Assembly (NCBI GenBank): GCA_018266105.1
Contig: JAFEBA010000031.1
Coordinates: forward strand, 1 to 62,898
Direction of reading: 5' to 3'
DNA from: a bacterium
GTDB taxonomy: Bacteria > Vulcanimicrobiota > Xenobia > Xenobiales > JADMJV01
Length of the DNA: 62,898 nucleotides
Of the stretch, positions 7,292-15,741 are shown in pieces; positions within the stretch are counted from its first letter, which is position 1; each line of letters starts with the position of its first letter. The notes below the pieces were generated by a model, which did no database searches, was not told the DNA's origin, and saw only the letters and a program-made list of their open reading frames with translations. Position numbers and translations under genes: made by a program.

Positions 7292-8299
7292 ATGGCGAGT
7301 TCGACCGTGAACCTTCCCCCCAAGCAAAAGGCGGCGATTCTATTGATGTCGCTGCCCCCCGAGGTATCAGCCCAGTTATTCAAAGAACTGGGCCCTGATG
7401 AAGTTCACGCCATTACCCTGGAGATCTCCAAACTTCCCCCCATCTCGCCAGATGTACGCGCCCAGGTCATCGATGAATTTCTTCACTCCTCGGCCGGCTC
7501 CAGCCTGAGCGACGCCCTGGGTGGCGGCATGGGCGGGATGACCAACCCGATGGGCCAGACCCAGTCGGCCTACCCGCCACCCATGGGCGGCAGCGGCGGA
7601 ATGACCTTCACCAGCGGGGGCGGAGCCAATCGCCCCCTGGGATTTCTGCGCCGAGTCGACCCCCATCAACTGTTGCAACTGATCCGCCGCGAGCATCCCC
7701 AAACCATCGCGGTCGTGCTGAGCTATCTGGATCCCAACCAGGCCAGCGCCGTGCTCGGCGAACTCAATCCCAGCACTCAAACAGAAGTAGCCCGGCGTTT
7801 GGCCGAACTGGAAAAAATTAGCCCCGAAATCGTGAAAGAACTCGAGACGATTCTGGAGTCCAGGCTGCATCGCGCCCTGGAAGAGGGCTTTCAACCCCAG
7901 GCCGACGGCAAGGAAACCTTGCTGGAGATTCTCAACCAGGCCGACCGCAGCACCGAAGAGCGCGTCCTCTCCGGCCTCACCCAGAAGAACCCGCACCTGG
8001 CCAGCGATATCAAGACCAAGCTGTGCGACTTTGACGACCTCAACAATATCGACGACGGCTCGCTTCAACAGGTACTACGCCTGACCGACTTCCGCGACCT
8101 GGTGCTGGCCCTGAAGGGCGCCAATCGCGAACTGGCCGAGCGCGTCTACCGCTTCCTCTCGCCGGAGGTCTCTACCGCTCTACGCAACGACGTAGAAGCC
8201 TTGGGACAGGTGCCCTGGGACGAAGTCAAACAGGCTCAACAGCAGATCCGCAACATCCTGCGAGGCCTCGTGACTCTCGGCAAGATCAAATTCCGCTAA
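7292..8299 (+). CDS. fliG: Flagellar motor switch protein FliG with a Gly/Met-rich inter-domain insert
   Basis: 335 residues from ATG 7292; a TTG at 7283 in the same frame is the alternative but sits too close to GAGGAG. FliG is the torque-generating C-ring protein contacting FliF, FliM and the stator. The N domain starts with LPPKQKAAILLMSLPPEVSA. Between it and the middle domain is a disordered insert of about 35 residues rich in Gly, Met and Pro (near residues 75-110). The middle domain carries EHPQTIAVVLSYLDPNQASA, the EHPQT motif. The C domain has the charged helix DFRDLVLALKGANRELAERV used for stator contact. Length is about normal. Confidence 0.95.
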   Translation: MASSTVNLPPKQKAAILLMSLPPEVSAQLFKELGPDEVHAITLEISKLPPISPDVRAQVIDEFLHSSAGSSLSDALGGGMGGMTNPMGQTQSAYPPPMGGSGGMTFTSGGGANRPLGFLRRVDPHQLLQLIRREHPQTIAVVLSYLDPNQASAVLGELNPSTQTEVARRLAELEKISPEIVKELETILESRLHRALEEGFQPQADGKETLLEILNQADRSTEERVLSGLTQKNPHLASDIKTKLCDFDDLNNIDDGSLQQVLRLTDFRDLVLALKGANRELAERVYRFLSPEVSTALRNDVEALGQVPWDEVKQAQQQIRNILRGLVTLGKIKFR

Positions 8300-8350
8300 A
8301 CGCCAGCATCCGGCCCCTCCGGATGTGCCAACCCTAAAGTGGAGGCCCGT

Positions 8351-9535
8351 TTGTCGCTCATCAAAAAGAACCGTTCCCCTGAAACCCCCTCGGGCGAGGG
8401 CGTGGCCCTCCCCTCCTTGGAAGGCGCCCCGCCACCGCGCCGGGAGGGCGTCATTTTTCGAAGCCGCACCGAGCACAAGCCAGCCGAGCCGCCCCCTCCA
8501 GAGCAACCCAAAGACGAAGGAGCGGGATTCGAGGGCGGACTGCCGGGCGTAGTCAAAGACGCCCCCATCAGCCGCGTGGTCAACGGTCGCACCACTATGA
8601 TGACCAGCACTCTGGCCCCCCTGCCCACCGCCGTGCGCGTACCCACCGGCGGAGCCGAACCGGAACCTTCCCAGCACGGACATTCAGCCACCCCCGAGCC
8701 TCAGCCTCAAGTGGTCTATCAAGCCCCGGCCGTACCCGTGGATGAGGCCATCATCGCGGAGGCCCAGGCCAAAGCCCAGGCCATGATGCAAGAAGCCCAG
8801 GCCGCGGCCAATCAAATGCTGATGGAATACCAGCAACAGGCCGGCCAGATGATGGAGCAGGCCAACCAGCAGATTCAGGCGGCGGCCGAACAGGTGCAGC
8901 GCCAGGCCCAGGAAATCGGCTTCCAGCAAGGCTATGAACAGGGTCTGCAGCAAGGCGGCCTGGCCGCCCAACAGCAAGTTTACCAGCAACTGATGGAAAG
9001 CCGCGACATCTTTATCCAGGCCATCAAGCAACGCCACCTGATGATGGCTTCCGCCGAACCTGAAATGGCCCGCCTGGCGGTGAAACTGGCGGAGAAGCTG
9101 CTGGGCCAGGAACTGGCGCAAAATCCCGACGCCATCCTGGGAGTGGTACGCCTGGCTCTATCGGGTATTGGCGACCGTGAGCAGGTCAGCATTCGCGTCA
9201 ATCCGGTCGACTATGAGAAGGTCGTGGAGCACCGCCCACAGTTCGAGCGAATGGTGGAGGGGCTGAAAAAATTCGAGATTGTGGCGGACGCTTCGATCGA
9301 CGCGGGCGGCACCGCCATTGAGACCAACCTGGGCAACATCGACGCTCGCTTGAACACCCGCGTGAGTGCGCTCCTGGCCGGAATGAACGACGAGATCGCC
9401 CTGCGCGAAAAAGAAATTCAAACCGAGGTCGAAGAACTGGATACGGGAGTCCCTGATCTGCCACCCCCGCCTGGTGAAGGCGAAGGCTACGGCGAAGCGA
9501 GTCCCGATATGGGCGAATCGAGCCCGGAGGAGTAA
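8351..9535 (+). CDS. fliH: Flagellar export ATPase regulator FliH (long, disordered N-terminus)
   Basis: 394 residues from TTG 8351, five bases after GGAGG; the earlier in-frame GTG 8339 would sit upstream of that site. FliH dimers bind and restrain the FliI ATPase and dock it at the C ring. The first 130 residues are Pro/Glu-rich and disordered, which makes this FliH much longer than the usual 220-260. Then comes an Ala/Gln-rich coiled coil (about 135-205), with GFQQGYEQGLQQGG close to the GxxxG-type spacing seen in FliH. The C-terminal domain (RLAVKLAEKLLGQELAQNPD onward) is the conserved part. The stop is two bases before fliI. Confidence 0.88.
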   Translation: MSLIKKNRSPETPSGEGVALPSLEGAPPPRREGVIFRSRTEHKPAEPPPPEQPKDEGAGFEGGLPGVVKDAPISRVVNGRTTMMTSTLAPLPTAVRVPTGGAEPEPSQHGHSATPEPQPQVVYQAPAVPVDEAIIAEAQAKAQAMMQEAQAAANQMLMEYQQQAGQMMEQANQQIQAAAEQVQRQAQEIGFQQGYEQGLQQGGLAAQQQVYQQLMESRDIFIQAIKQRHLMMASAEPEMARLAVKLAEKLLGQELAQNPDAILGVVRLALSGIGDREQVSIRVNPVDYEKVVEHRPQFERMVEGLKKFEIVADASIDAGGTAIETNLGNIDARLNTRVSALLAGMNDEIALREKEIQTEVEELDTGVPDLPPPPGEGEGYGEASPDMGESSPEE

Positions 9536-9537
9536 GC

Positions 9538-10863
9538 ATGGATACAGCCTTACCCAGATTCGATTTCAGCCGCTACGAGCGAGCCCTACCTCGTATTAAC
9601 ACCGTCAAAATGCACGGGCGAGTGGTGCAGGTGGTCGGTCTGACCATTGAATCCGAAGGCCCGGCCTGTCAGGTGGGCGAGATGGTCTACATCTACGACA
9701 AACAAGGCAAGAATCCGATTCGAGCCGAGGTGGTTGGCTTCAAAGGCAATCGTGTGCTGTCCATGCCTCTGGGCGAAATGGGCGGCATCGCGCCGGGCTG
9801 CGAGGTGCGCGGCACCGGCAAACCCCTCTGCGTCAAAGTCGGACCCAAGATTCTGGGCCGAGTGCTGGACGGCCTGGGGGAACCCATCGACGGCAAAGGC
9901 CCATTGGAATACGAAGAAGAGTATCCCATCTACAACTCGCCGCCCAACCCCTTTACGCGTCCGCGTATTGAACATCCGCTGCAGCTGGGAGTACGCGTAC
10001 TCGACTCGATGCTCACTTTCGGGAAAGGGCAGCGCATGGGCATCTTCGCCGGCTCCGGCGTAGGCAAATCCACCACCATGTCGATGATCGCGCGAGCCTC
10101 CGAAGCGGACATCACGGTGCTGGCGCTGGTGGGCGAACGTGGCCGTGAGTTGCGCGACTTCTTGGAACGCGACCTGGGAGAAGAAGGCCTGAAGCGTTCG
10201 GTGGTGACGGTGGCGACCTCCGATACCCCGGCCCTGGCCCGTATGAAAGCTGCCTACACCGGCACGGCCGTGGCCGAGTATTTCCGCGACAAAGGCCACG
10301 ACGTGATGCTGATGATGGACTCCGTCACCCGTTTCGCCATGGCCCAGCGCGAAGTGGGCCTGGCCATCGGCGAGCCTCCCGCCACCAAGGGCTACACCCC
10401 CTCTTGCTTCGCTCTGCTGCCCAAACTGATGGAGCGGGCCGGCACCTCGCCCAACGGATCCATCACCGCAATGTATACGGTGCTGGTAGACGGCGACGAC
10501 ATGAATGAACCCATCGCCGACACGGTGCGCGGTATTCTCGACGGCCACATCGTTCTGAACCGTAAAATCGCCCACAAGAACCGCTACCCGGCGGTGGACG
10601 TGCTCCAAAGCGTCTCTCGTGTGTTTACCGAGATCTGCTCCAAGCCCCACCAAGAAGCCGCCAAAAAGCTGCGCGCGGTGCTGGCCACCTACGCCGAGAA
10701 CGAAGACCTGATCAACATCGGCGCCTACCAGAAGGGCGCCAGTCCCAAGGTGGACTACGCCATCAACAAAATCGATGAAGTGGAAGCCTTCCTCAAGCAG
10801 GACGTGCACGAGCTTTCCAACCTGCCCGAAACCGTCGAGCGCCTGCTCAGAATGATGAGTTAG
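9538..10863 (+). CDS. fliI: Flagellum-specific type III export ATPase FliI
   Basis: 441 residues, the usual length. FliI is the F1-beta-like hexameric ATPase that drives unfolding and entry of flagellar export substrates. The Walker A motif is AGSGVGKST (171-179). The Walker B region reads GHDVMLMMDSVTRFAMAQRE, and GLAIGEPPATKGYTPSCFAL follows, a FliI/SctN hallmark. The N domain carries the ATPase beta-barrel with GLTIESEGPACQVGE. ATG 9538 lies two bases after the fliH stop, with GGAGGAG inside the end of fliH as ribosome site. It is coupled to fliH upstream and fliJ downstream. Confidence 0.97.
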   Translation: MDTALPRFDFSRYERALPRINTVKMHGRVVQVVGLTIESEGPACQVGEMVYIYDKQGKNPIRAEVVGFKGNRVLSMPLGEMGGIAPGCEVRGTGKPLCVKVGPKILGRVLDGLGEPIDGKGPLEYEEEYPIYNSPPNPFTRPRIEHPLQLGVRVLDSMLTFGKGQRMGIFAGSGVGKSTTMSMIARASEADITVLALVGERGRELRDFLERDLGEEGLKRSVVTVATSDTPALARMKAAYTGTAVAEYFRDKGHDVMLMMDSVTRFAMAQREVGLAIGEPPATKGYTPSCFALLPKLMERAGTSPNGSITAMYTVLVDGDDMNEPIADTVRGILDGHIVLNRKIAHKNRYPAVDVLQSVSRVFTEICSKPHQEAAKKLRAVLATYAENEDLINIGAYQKGASPKVDYAINKIDEVEAFLKQDVHELSNLPETVERLLRMMS

Positions 10864-10867
10864 CCGG

Positions 10868-11341
10868 ATGCCTCCTAAGAAGTTCAAGTTCCGCCTCGAG
10901 CAGATGCTCGAGATGAAGCGGAAAAAGGAAGAAGAAGAGCAGAACAAGCTGATCGCCTTACGCCGCGAGCAGGCCCAGGAGTTTCAGTTCAAGGCCCAGC
11001 GCGAGCAAGAACTTGTTAACGTTCATGAAGAGTTGAAGACGAAGCGTCTAACCGGGGCTCTGAATATTAACGAATTGCGCTGGTTCCCCCAACATATTAA
11101 AAATCTCGAGGCGAAAATTAAATATCATGAGTTGAGAATCCAGGAGCTAGAGATTAAGATTGAAGAGCAGAAACAGGCCGTAGCGAAAGCCATGATGGAG
11201 CGCAAGGCCTACGAGAAGCTCAAAGAAAACCAGAAAGCTGCGTTTGAAGCCGAAATCGAAGCGGCCGAAGCGCTGCTTCTTGACGAACTGGCCACCATCA
11301 AGTTTGCCCGGGATATGGCCAAAAAAGCCGAAGAATACTAG
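10868..11341 (+). CDS. fliJ: Flagellar export chaperone / stalk protein FliJ
   Basis: 157 residues, almost entirely coiled coil with heptads from about residue 8 to 140. It begins with [20 protein letters not shown], the typical FliJ start. FliJ inserts into the FliI ring and escorts chaperones to FlhA. It begins five bases after the fliI stop without a clear ribosome site, so translation is probably coupled. The central part (about 11020-11160) uses more A/T-rich codons (ATTAAC, AAATAT) than its neighbours. Call rests on position and coiled-coil pattern, since FliJ sequences diverge widely. Confidence 0.85.
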   Translation: MPPKKFKFRLEQMLEMKRKKEEEEQNKLIALRREQAQEFQFKAQREQELVNVHEELKTKRLTGALNINELRWFPQHIKNLEAKIKYHELRIQELEIKIEEQKQAVAKAMMERKAYEKLKENQKAAFEAEIEAAEALLLDELATIKFARDMAKKAEEY

Positions 11342-11349
11342 GAGGCACG

Positions 11350-11982
11350 ATGTCATCCTTTGACCGCATCAATCAGATCGAGAACCGTATCTCGCAAATG
11401 GAGGCCAGACTGGAGGGCGGCAGCCCGATTCAGCGAGCCAACACTGCCAAACCCGGGATCACCAGCGGTCGCGGCGCCGGCAGCAACCAGGTCAGCTTCG
11501 AGAGCATTCTCAACACGATGTCGGCCGACAAGCAGTTCCGTCCCACCGGATCCACCGGTTCGGCCTCCAACAGCACCTGGTCGGGCGGCAGCAAGGACTT
11601 CGACGGGATGATTGCCGAGGCGTCCAAAAAACACGGCGTGGACGAGTCCTTGATTCGGGCCGTCATCAAGCAAGAATCCGCCTTCAACCCCAAGGCTACC
11701 TCCAGCTGCGGCGCTCAAGGCCTGATGCAGTTGATGCCCGATACAGCCAAAGACCTGGGCTGCGCTGACGCTTACGACCCCTACCAGAACATCATGGGCG
11801 GGGCCAAATATCTGCGCCAGTTGCTTGACCGCTTTAACGGCAACCAGACTCTGGCCATTGCCAGCTACAACGCTGGCCCCGGTAACGTGGACAAATACGG
11901 CGGCATCCCGCCGTTCAGCGAAACGCAAAACTACGTCTCGCGGGTCATGGAAAATTATCGCAACTATAAGATGGGTGGTTAA
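11350..11982 (+). CDS. Flagellar lytic transglycosylase (SLT domain) without signal peptide
   Basis: 210 residues. The N-terminal 85 residues are polar and Ser/Gly-rich. The C-terminal SLT (goose-lysozyme-type) domain runs about 86-205. Its catalytic Glu is 109 in [13 protein letters not shown], followed by [34 protein letters not shown] and ETQNYVSRV. This enzyme class cleaves the MurNAc-GlcNAc bond and would open peptidoglycan for the rod or hook. There is no signal peptide, so export through the flagellar type III gate is likely, as with FlgJ. It lies between fliJ (8 bases) and fliK (3 bases). Confidence 0.88.
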   Translation: MSSFDRINQIENRISQMEARLEGGSPIQRANTAKPGITSGRGAGSNQVSFESILNTMSADKQFRPTGSTGSASNSTWSGGSKDFDGMIAEASKKHGVDESLIRAVIKQESAFNPKATSSCGAQGLMQLMPDTAKDLGCADAYDPYQNIMGGAKYLRQLLDRFNGNQTLAIASYNAGPGNVDKYGGIPPFSETQNYVSRVMENYRNYKMGG

Positions 11983-11985
11983 CGA

Positions 11986-12927
11986 ATGCTCGAACAATCT
12001 GCGCTGAACTCAGTCCTCAACACGGGTGTGACCGCCCGCGAGAGCAAGCCTAAGGAAGAGCCCACCGACGCTGAGGCCTTCAACGCCGTTCTCAACGATG
12101 CCACCGGCAGCAAAAAGAACGCCAAGAAGGAAGAGACCAAAGAATCCAAGGATTCCAAAGAAAAGAAGCAGCACGAGGCGCGCGAGCAAGAGGACAAGGA
12201 CAGCAAGGTCGCCCAGCAACAGCAGACATTCGAACGTACGGGCGCTCTGCGCAAGCTGATGACCAAGAACGTGGATACGATGTCACTGGCCGAGAAGCAG
12301 GCCCTGCGCCTGGCCGAATTCGCCAATGCTGACCAGCAAAACGTGAAAACCACCCCTCAGCTGGCCATGCAGCCCCAGCCTCAGGCTCCCGCCGCTCAGG
12401 CCTCCAAGACCGGAAAGTCGGCTCGCCCCACTGACCTGACCGTCGGCAAAGAAGCCTCGGCCCGTGTCCGCGCTGCCGCCGAGCGCGCCGACGACAAGTC
12501 CAACGAAGTGGCGGAGGAAGCCCACAAGAAGGAGACCGGCAAGCATTCCAACGCCGGCAACCTGGACCAGGCACTGGTCAAGGAAGCCAACTTCGCAGAC
12601 GAGCTGCGCAAGACCAGCGCTGCCGATCAGGCTCGCGACCGCCAGAGCGTCATCGATCAGATTATGCAGCAGATCGAGGTACGCAACTTTGCCAACCGCA
12701 CCGAACTGCACCTCAAGCTCAATCCCGAGTACCTGGGCGAGCTCAAGGTCAAGCTGGTGCACACCGACGACGGTATCCGCGCCGACTTCGAGACCTCCTC
12801 CCGCTCCACTCGCAAACTGTTGAGGGATGGCGAAGAAGAACTCAAAGCTCAGGCCGCTACCAAGGGCGTACGGATGCGCTCGATGAAAGTTACACTGGTG
12901 GACAAAGTCGACACAGCCACGGCCTGA
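11986..12927 (+). CDS. fliK: Flagellar hook-length control protein FliK
   Basis: 313 residues. The first two-thirds are charged, Ala/Gln/Lys-rich and disordered, fitting the secreted ruler part. The C-terminal domain (about 225-313) has TELHLKLNPEYLGELKVKLV and the tail RSMKVTLVDKVD, the Flg_hook domain that touches FlhB to switch export from hook to filament substrates. No ribosome site is evident at ATG 11986; the start lies three bases after the transglycosylase stop, so coupling is likely. It is short for a FliK (often 380-480). Confidence 0.85.
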   Translation: MLEQSALNSVLNTGVTARESKPKEEPTDAEAFNAVLNDATGSKKNAKKEETKESKDSKEKKQHEAREQEDKDSKVAQQQQTFERTGALRKLMTKNVDTMSLAEKQALRLAEFANADQQNVKTTPQLAMQPQPQAPAAQASKTGKSARPTDLTVGKEASARVRAAAERADDKSNEVAEEAHKKETGKHSNAGNLDQALVKEANFADELRKTSAADQARDRQSVIDQIMQQIEVRNFANRTELHLKLNPEYLGELKVKLVHTDDGIRADFETSSRSTRKLLRDGEEELKAQAATKGVRMRSMKVTLVDKVDTATA

Positions 12928-12978
12928 GATCTCCGAGCGGCCGCAGGCGGTCTTCGCAGTTCACAAAAAATCAACATG

Positions 12979-13014
12979 AATGAATCAATTCATTAACTTG
13001 TAACACTTATTATG
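12979..13014 (+). promoter_or_regulatory. Candidate operator-promoter of the rod/hook gene
   Basis: A perfect inverted repeat, AATGAAT-CA-ATTCATT (12979-12994), lies just before TTAAC (12993-12997) and a good -10-like TATTAT (13008-13013). No -35 box resembles the consensus at the right distance, which points to an activator or an alternative sigma factor binding over the repeat. The region is unusually A/T-rich compared with the genes on both sides. Confidence 0.4.
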
Positions 13015-13091
13015 AACCAGTAACAGTTTCGGGTCGAGGTGGAGGCACCCGTTGGGAGGGGCCCCCAGGTTAAAGGAGGACAGAAAAACAG

Positions 13092-13904
13092 ATGTTCGAT
13101 ATGACAGGCGCCAGCAACGCAATTAGCCAGAACACGCAGTCCATCGGAGCTTACTCCGAGAACATGCGCAACCAGTTCACTCCAGGTTATAAATGCGAGT
13201 CCATCAACTTCAACGACGTGATGAACTCGACCCTGAATGGCGCCAAGAAGAAGAGCACCAACATTCTCTTCACCCAGGGCGAAATTTTCAAAACCCAGAC
13301 ACCCACCAACCTCGCCATCAACGGCCAGGGCTTCTTCGTCCTCAATGACGGGTTCAAAGACCACTACACCCGCGACGGTCGCTTCACGTTCCAGGATGGA
13401 CAGTTGAAGTCGTCCGACGGCAAAGTCGTCCAGGGCTTCCCGGTCGACTCGCAGGGCAACATCAGCGGCGAAGCCGGCCCCATCAACCTCTCACTTGACC
13501 CCAACACCAACCTTTACGGCGGCAAATACACCAACTACAGCTTTGACGAAACCGGTAAGCTGTATGGTGAATCCACCCAGACCGACCCGGTGACCGGCCA
13601 GACCAGCACCAGCAAAACTCCGATCGCTCAGGTGGCCATGGCCTCGTTTGCGAACCCCAGCTCGCTGAAGCGCACCGGCACCACCAGCTTCGAAGGTTCT
13701 GACAACTCGGGCAAAGCCGTTATGGGCGTGGCCGGCCAGGGTGCTCTCGGTGGCGTTTGCCCGGGCAGCCTCGAGCTCTCCAACGTAGACTTTGCACAGC
13801 AAGGCTTCGCAATGGTGATGACCAAACAGACCTATGAAGCCAACATGGCCGCCTTCCGCGCGATGGATAAACTCACCCAGACCGCGCTCGGCCTCGTCCG
13901 CTAA
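13092..13904 (+). CDS. Flagellar rod/hook protein of the FlgE/FlgF/FlgG family
   Basis: 270 residues, the length of FlgF/FlgG rather than of most FlgE hook proteins. The N-terminus (QNTQSIGAYSENMRNQFTPG) occupies the place of the family's usual ISNNIANVNTxGF but is quite divergent. The centre reads NLAINGQGFFVLNDGFKDHY, then TRDGRFTFQDGQLKSSDGKV, typical of FlgF/G/E. The C-terminus, LSNVDFAQQGFAMVMTKQTY, has the SNVD motif and closing helix. ATG 13092 follows AAAGGAGGA. It is a single-gene unit between a candidate promoter and a strong hairpin. Distal rod, or a short hook, cannot be told apart here. Confidence 0.85.
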   Translation: MFDMTGASNAISQNTQSIGAYSENMRNQFTPGYKCESINFNDVMNSTLNGAKKKSTNILFTQGEIFKTQTPTNLAINGQGFFVLNDGFKDHYTRDGRFTFQDGQLKSSDGKVVQGFPVDSQGNISGEAGPINLSLDPNTNLYGGKYTNYSFDETGKLYGESTQTDPVTGQTSTSKTPIAQVAMASFANPSSLKRTGTTSFEGSDNSGKAVMGVAGQGALGGVCPGSLELSNVDFAQQGFAMVMTKQTYEANMAAFRAMDKLTQTALGLVR

Positions 13905-13927
13905 ACTCCCAACTACAACGACAGCCG

Positions 13928-13959
13928 GTGAATAAGCCAGAACACTCTGGCTTATTCAC
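13928..13959. terminator. 14-bp perfect hairpin after the rod/hook gene
   Basis: GTGAATAAGCCAGA and its exact reverse complement TCTGGCTTATTCAC enclose the loop ACAC, 24 bases after the stop. No T-run follows immediately (TTTT appears about 11 bases later), so it may act as a mRNA-stabilising 3' end or an imperfect terminator. Confidence 0.55.
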
Positions 13960-14039
13960 ACGTGTGCGACTTTTGGCGGGAAGGGCTAATTTGCGCAATG
14001 CGCGAACGCCGCTCGGGTTGGAAGCTTGCGCAGCAAACC

Positions 14040-14084
14040 CCGGAGCTTGCTCCGGCAAACTCGGAGGTTGCTCGGGCAAGCTCC
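14040..14084 (+). promoter_or_regulatory. Structured fliM leader with competing hairpins
   Basis: CCGGAGC-TT-GCTCCGG (14040-14055) forms a tight hairpin. The segment GGAGCTTGC (14042-14050) is also perfectly complementary to GCAAGCTCC (14076-14084), giving an alternative long-range helix. The two structures exclude each other. The element lies about 60 bases upstream of fliM. It matches no riboswitch consensus that I can recognise. Confidence 0.4.
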
Positions 14085-14146
14085 AAAGCCGCGGACCAAA
14101 CAGGGGTAGGATCTGAGCGGCGACTCAAAGCGTAGGAGCGTTAGCG

Positions 14147-15124
14147 TTGCTAGATAGTCCAGGAAGTTACGATCCACTCCGGGGCCCACGCCGGGCTCAA
14201 GGGGCCAACCCGTACGACTTCCGTCAGACGGAAAAGTTCACGGCCGATCAAAACCGGTTCTTGAACAAGCTTTCCGTTTCATTTGCAGAGAACGTCGTCA
14301 CTCAGATGGCGCCTCTTCTGCAGGTTCGCTTCAACATGGAGTTGCTGCGCTTCCAACTTCGGGCCTACAGCAATTACATCGGCAACCTTCCCGACCCCAG
14401 CCCGATGCTGGTCTTCCGCCTCGATGGCGAATCCCAGGCCTTCCTCGACTTCGATTTCGACCTGACCTTCGCCATCTTCGAAAAACTGATGGGTGGCCGC
14501 GGCCTCCCGCCGCGCGACGATGCGCGAGGCTACCTCACCGACCTGGAACGAGCCATTCTGCGTCGTCCCTTAAGCCGCATTCTCTCGGCCTATGGGGGCG
14601 CCTGGAAAGAATTCAAGCCCGTTGAGCCTCAGTGGGAAAGCCTGGAGCTCAACCCCAACGCGGTCTACCTCTATCCCCCGGGCGAGACCATGGTGGTCAG
14701 CGCTTTCCAGGTCGATCTGGGTCAGACCAAAGGCATCGTGAACGCGGTTGTGCCCTTCCGTTACCTGAAGGCCAGCATACCTAAGAGTTCCTACGACGAG
14801 TTTGTGCTGACCAAGTCAGGCAACACACTGGGTTCCGGTGGTTCGAATCCGATGGCTTCGGTGACGCCCATCTTTGCGACCAAGATCGGCGGTGCCAAGG
14901 TGCCGGTCTCGATGGCGCTGGGTCGCGCGGAGCTCTTGTTCCGAGACTTGCTCACCATCGAAGTTGGCGATACCATTAGACTTGATACGGAAATCCGTGA
15001 GCCGCTCCGAATCAAAGTCAACGGTCGCACCAAATTCCGGGGATTCCCCGGAGTCAAAGAGGGAAAATTAGCGGCTCGCGTCTCTCAGGTGCTTGAGGAA
15101 GGTGACGAAGAATACGATGAGTGA
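14147..15124 (+). CDS. fliM: Flagellar motor switch protein FliM lacking the N-terminal CheY-binding peptide
   Basis: 325 residues from TTG 14147, nine bases after GGAG; an in-frame TGA at 14114 rules out a much longer N-terminus. FliM joins FliG to FliN in the C ring. Typical FliM begins with a LSQxEIDALL peptide that binds CheY-P; here the start is LDSPGSYDPLRGPRRAQGAN with nothing like it. The middle domain contains the family features (FRLDGESQAFLDFDFDLTF, LTDLERAILRRPLSRIL). The C-terminal SpoA/FliN-like domain is near 245-310 (LLTIEVGDTIRLDTEIREP). The last bases overlap the next gene, and the stop TGA is shared with its ATG start region. Confidence 0.93.
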   Translation: MLDSPGSYDPLRGPRRAQGANPYDFRQTEKFTADQNRFLNKLSVSFAENVVTQMAPLLQVRFNMELLRFQLRAYSNYIGNLPDPSPMLVFRLDGESQAFLDFDFDLTFAIFEKLMGGRGLPPRDDARGYLTDLERAILRRPLSRILSAYGGAWKEFKPVEPQWESLELNPNAVYLYPPGETMVVSAFQVDLGQTKGIVNAVVPFRYLKASIPKSSYDEFVLTKSGNTLGSGGSNPMASVTPIFATKIGGAKVPVSMALGRAELLFRDLLTIEVGDTIRLDTEIREPLRIKVNGRTKFRGFPGVKEGKLAARVSQVLEEGDEEYDE

Positions 15125-15413
15125 TGGACCCCGCGCAGTACAGTTCGGCGTGATCGAAGGTGGTGGCGCCGACGTCAATCCTAGCAGCATCGAGCTCCTC
15201 AAGGACGTAGCTCTGGTGGTGCACGCCGAACTCGGCAAAACCAAGCGCCTGGTACGCGACATTTTGCGCCTGCAAATCGGTGGCGTACTCGAGCTCGACA
15301 AAGAAGCCGGCGAACCGGTTGATATTCTCGTCAACAACAAGCGCATCGCTCGCGGGGAAGTCGTTGAAATCGACGGCCGCTACGGTGTGCGCATCACCGA
15401 AATTACCAAGTAA
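15117..15413 (+). CDS. fliN: Flagellar motor switch protein FliN, first of two (single SpoA domain)
   Basis: 98 residues from ATG 15117, which overlaps the fliM end; a TTG at 15093 would add eight residues. FliN forms the lower C ring and docks FliH. The SpoA domain reads IELLKDVALVVHAELGKTKR then VRDILRLQIGGVLELDKEAG, EPVDILVNNKRIARGEVVEI and YGVRITEI, all family signatures. The first 25 residues are a short non-conserved tail. It is followed 13 bases later by a second, similar gene. Confidence 0.93.
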   Translation: MSDGPRAVQFGVIEGGGADVNPSSIELLKDVALVVHAELGKTKRLVRDILRLQIGGVLELDKEAGEPVDILVNNKRIARGEVVEIDGRYGVRITEITK

Positions 15414-15426
15414 AGGACGCAGCCTT

Positions 15427-15699
15427 TTGGATCCCTTCGCAACACCCCGCCGTTCCGCCAAAGATGATCTGGGCATCATGATGGATGTCCCCATGGTCAT
15501 TGATGCTGAGATGGGGCGCTCCAACAAGACCGTCAACGACGTCTTGAAGGTGGGCGAAGGCAGCGTCATCGACTTCGAAAGAGAGGCCGGCGAGCCGGTC
15601 GACCTGCTGGTGAATGGGACCCTGATCGCCCGAGGTGAGGTCGTGGAAATCGAGGGCAATTACGGAGTTCGGATCACCGAGATTATGCGCCCTTCGTGA
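15427..15699 (+). CDS. fliN: Flagellar motor switch protein FliN, second copy
   Basis: 90 residues if read from TTG 15427, which has AAGGA about ten bases upstream; ATG 15477 is an alternative that would leave just the SpoA domain. The conserved part is DVPMVIDAEMGRSNKTVNDV, then LKVGEGSVIDFEREAGEPVD, LLVNGTLIARGEVVEIEGNY and GVRITEIM. It is closely related to the preceding gene, and the two end in nearly the same sequence, so they look like a tandem duplication. FliN acts in a FliM1-FliN3 unit, so two forms could mix in one ring. Confidence 0.88.
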   Translation: MDPFATPRRSAKDDLGIMMDVPMVIDAEMGRSNKTVNDVLKVGEGSVIDFEREAGEPVDLLVNGTLIARGEVVEIEGNYGVRITEIMRPS

Positions 15700-15741
15700 G
15701 TCAGGAGCCTCGAGATTCCTTAAGGAGGATCCACGAGCCTT

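Noticed and set aside
14828..14856. tRNA-like T-arm (GGTTCGAATCC) at 14840-14850
   Set aside because: It lies inside fliM coding sequence, and no acceptor stem, D-arm or anticodon arm surrounds it.
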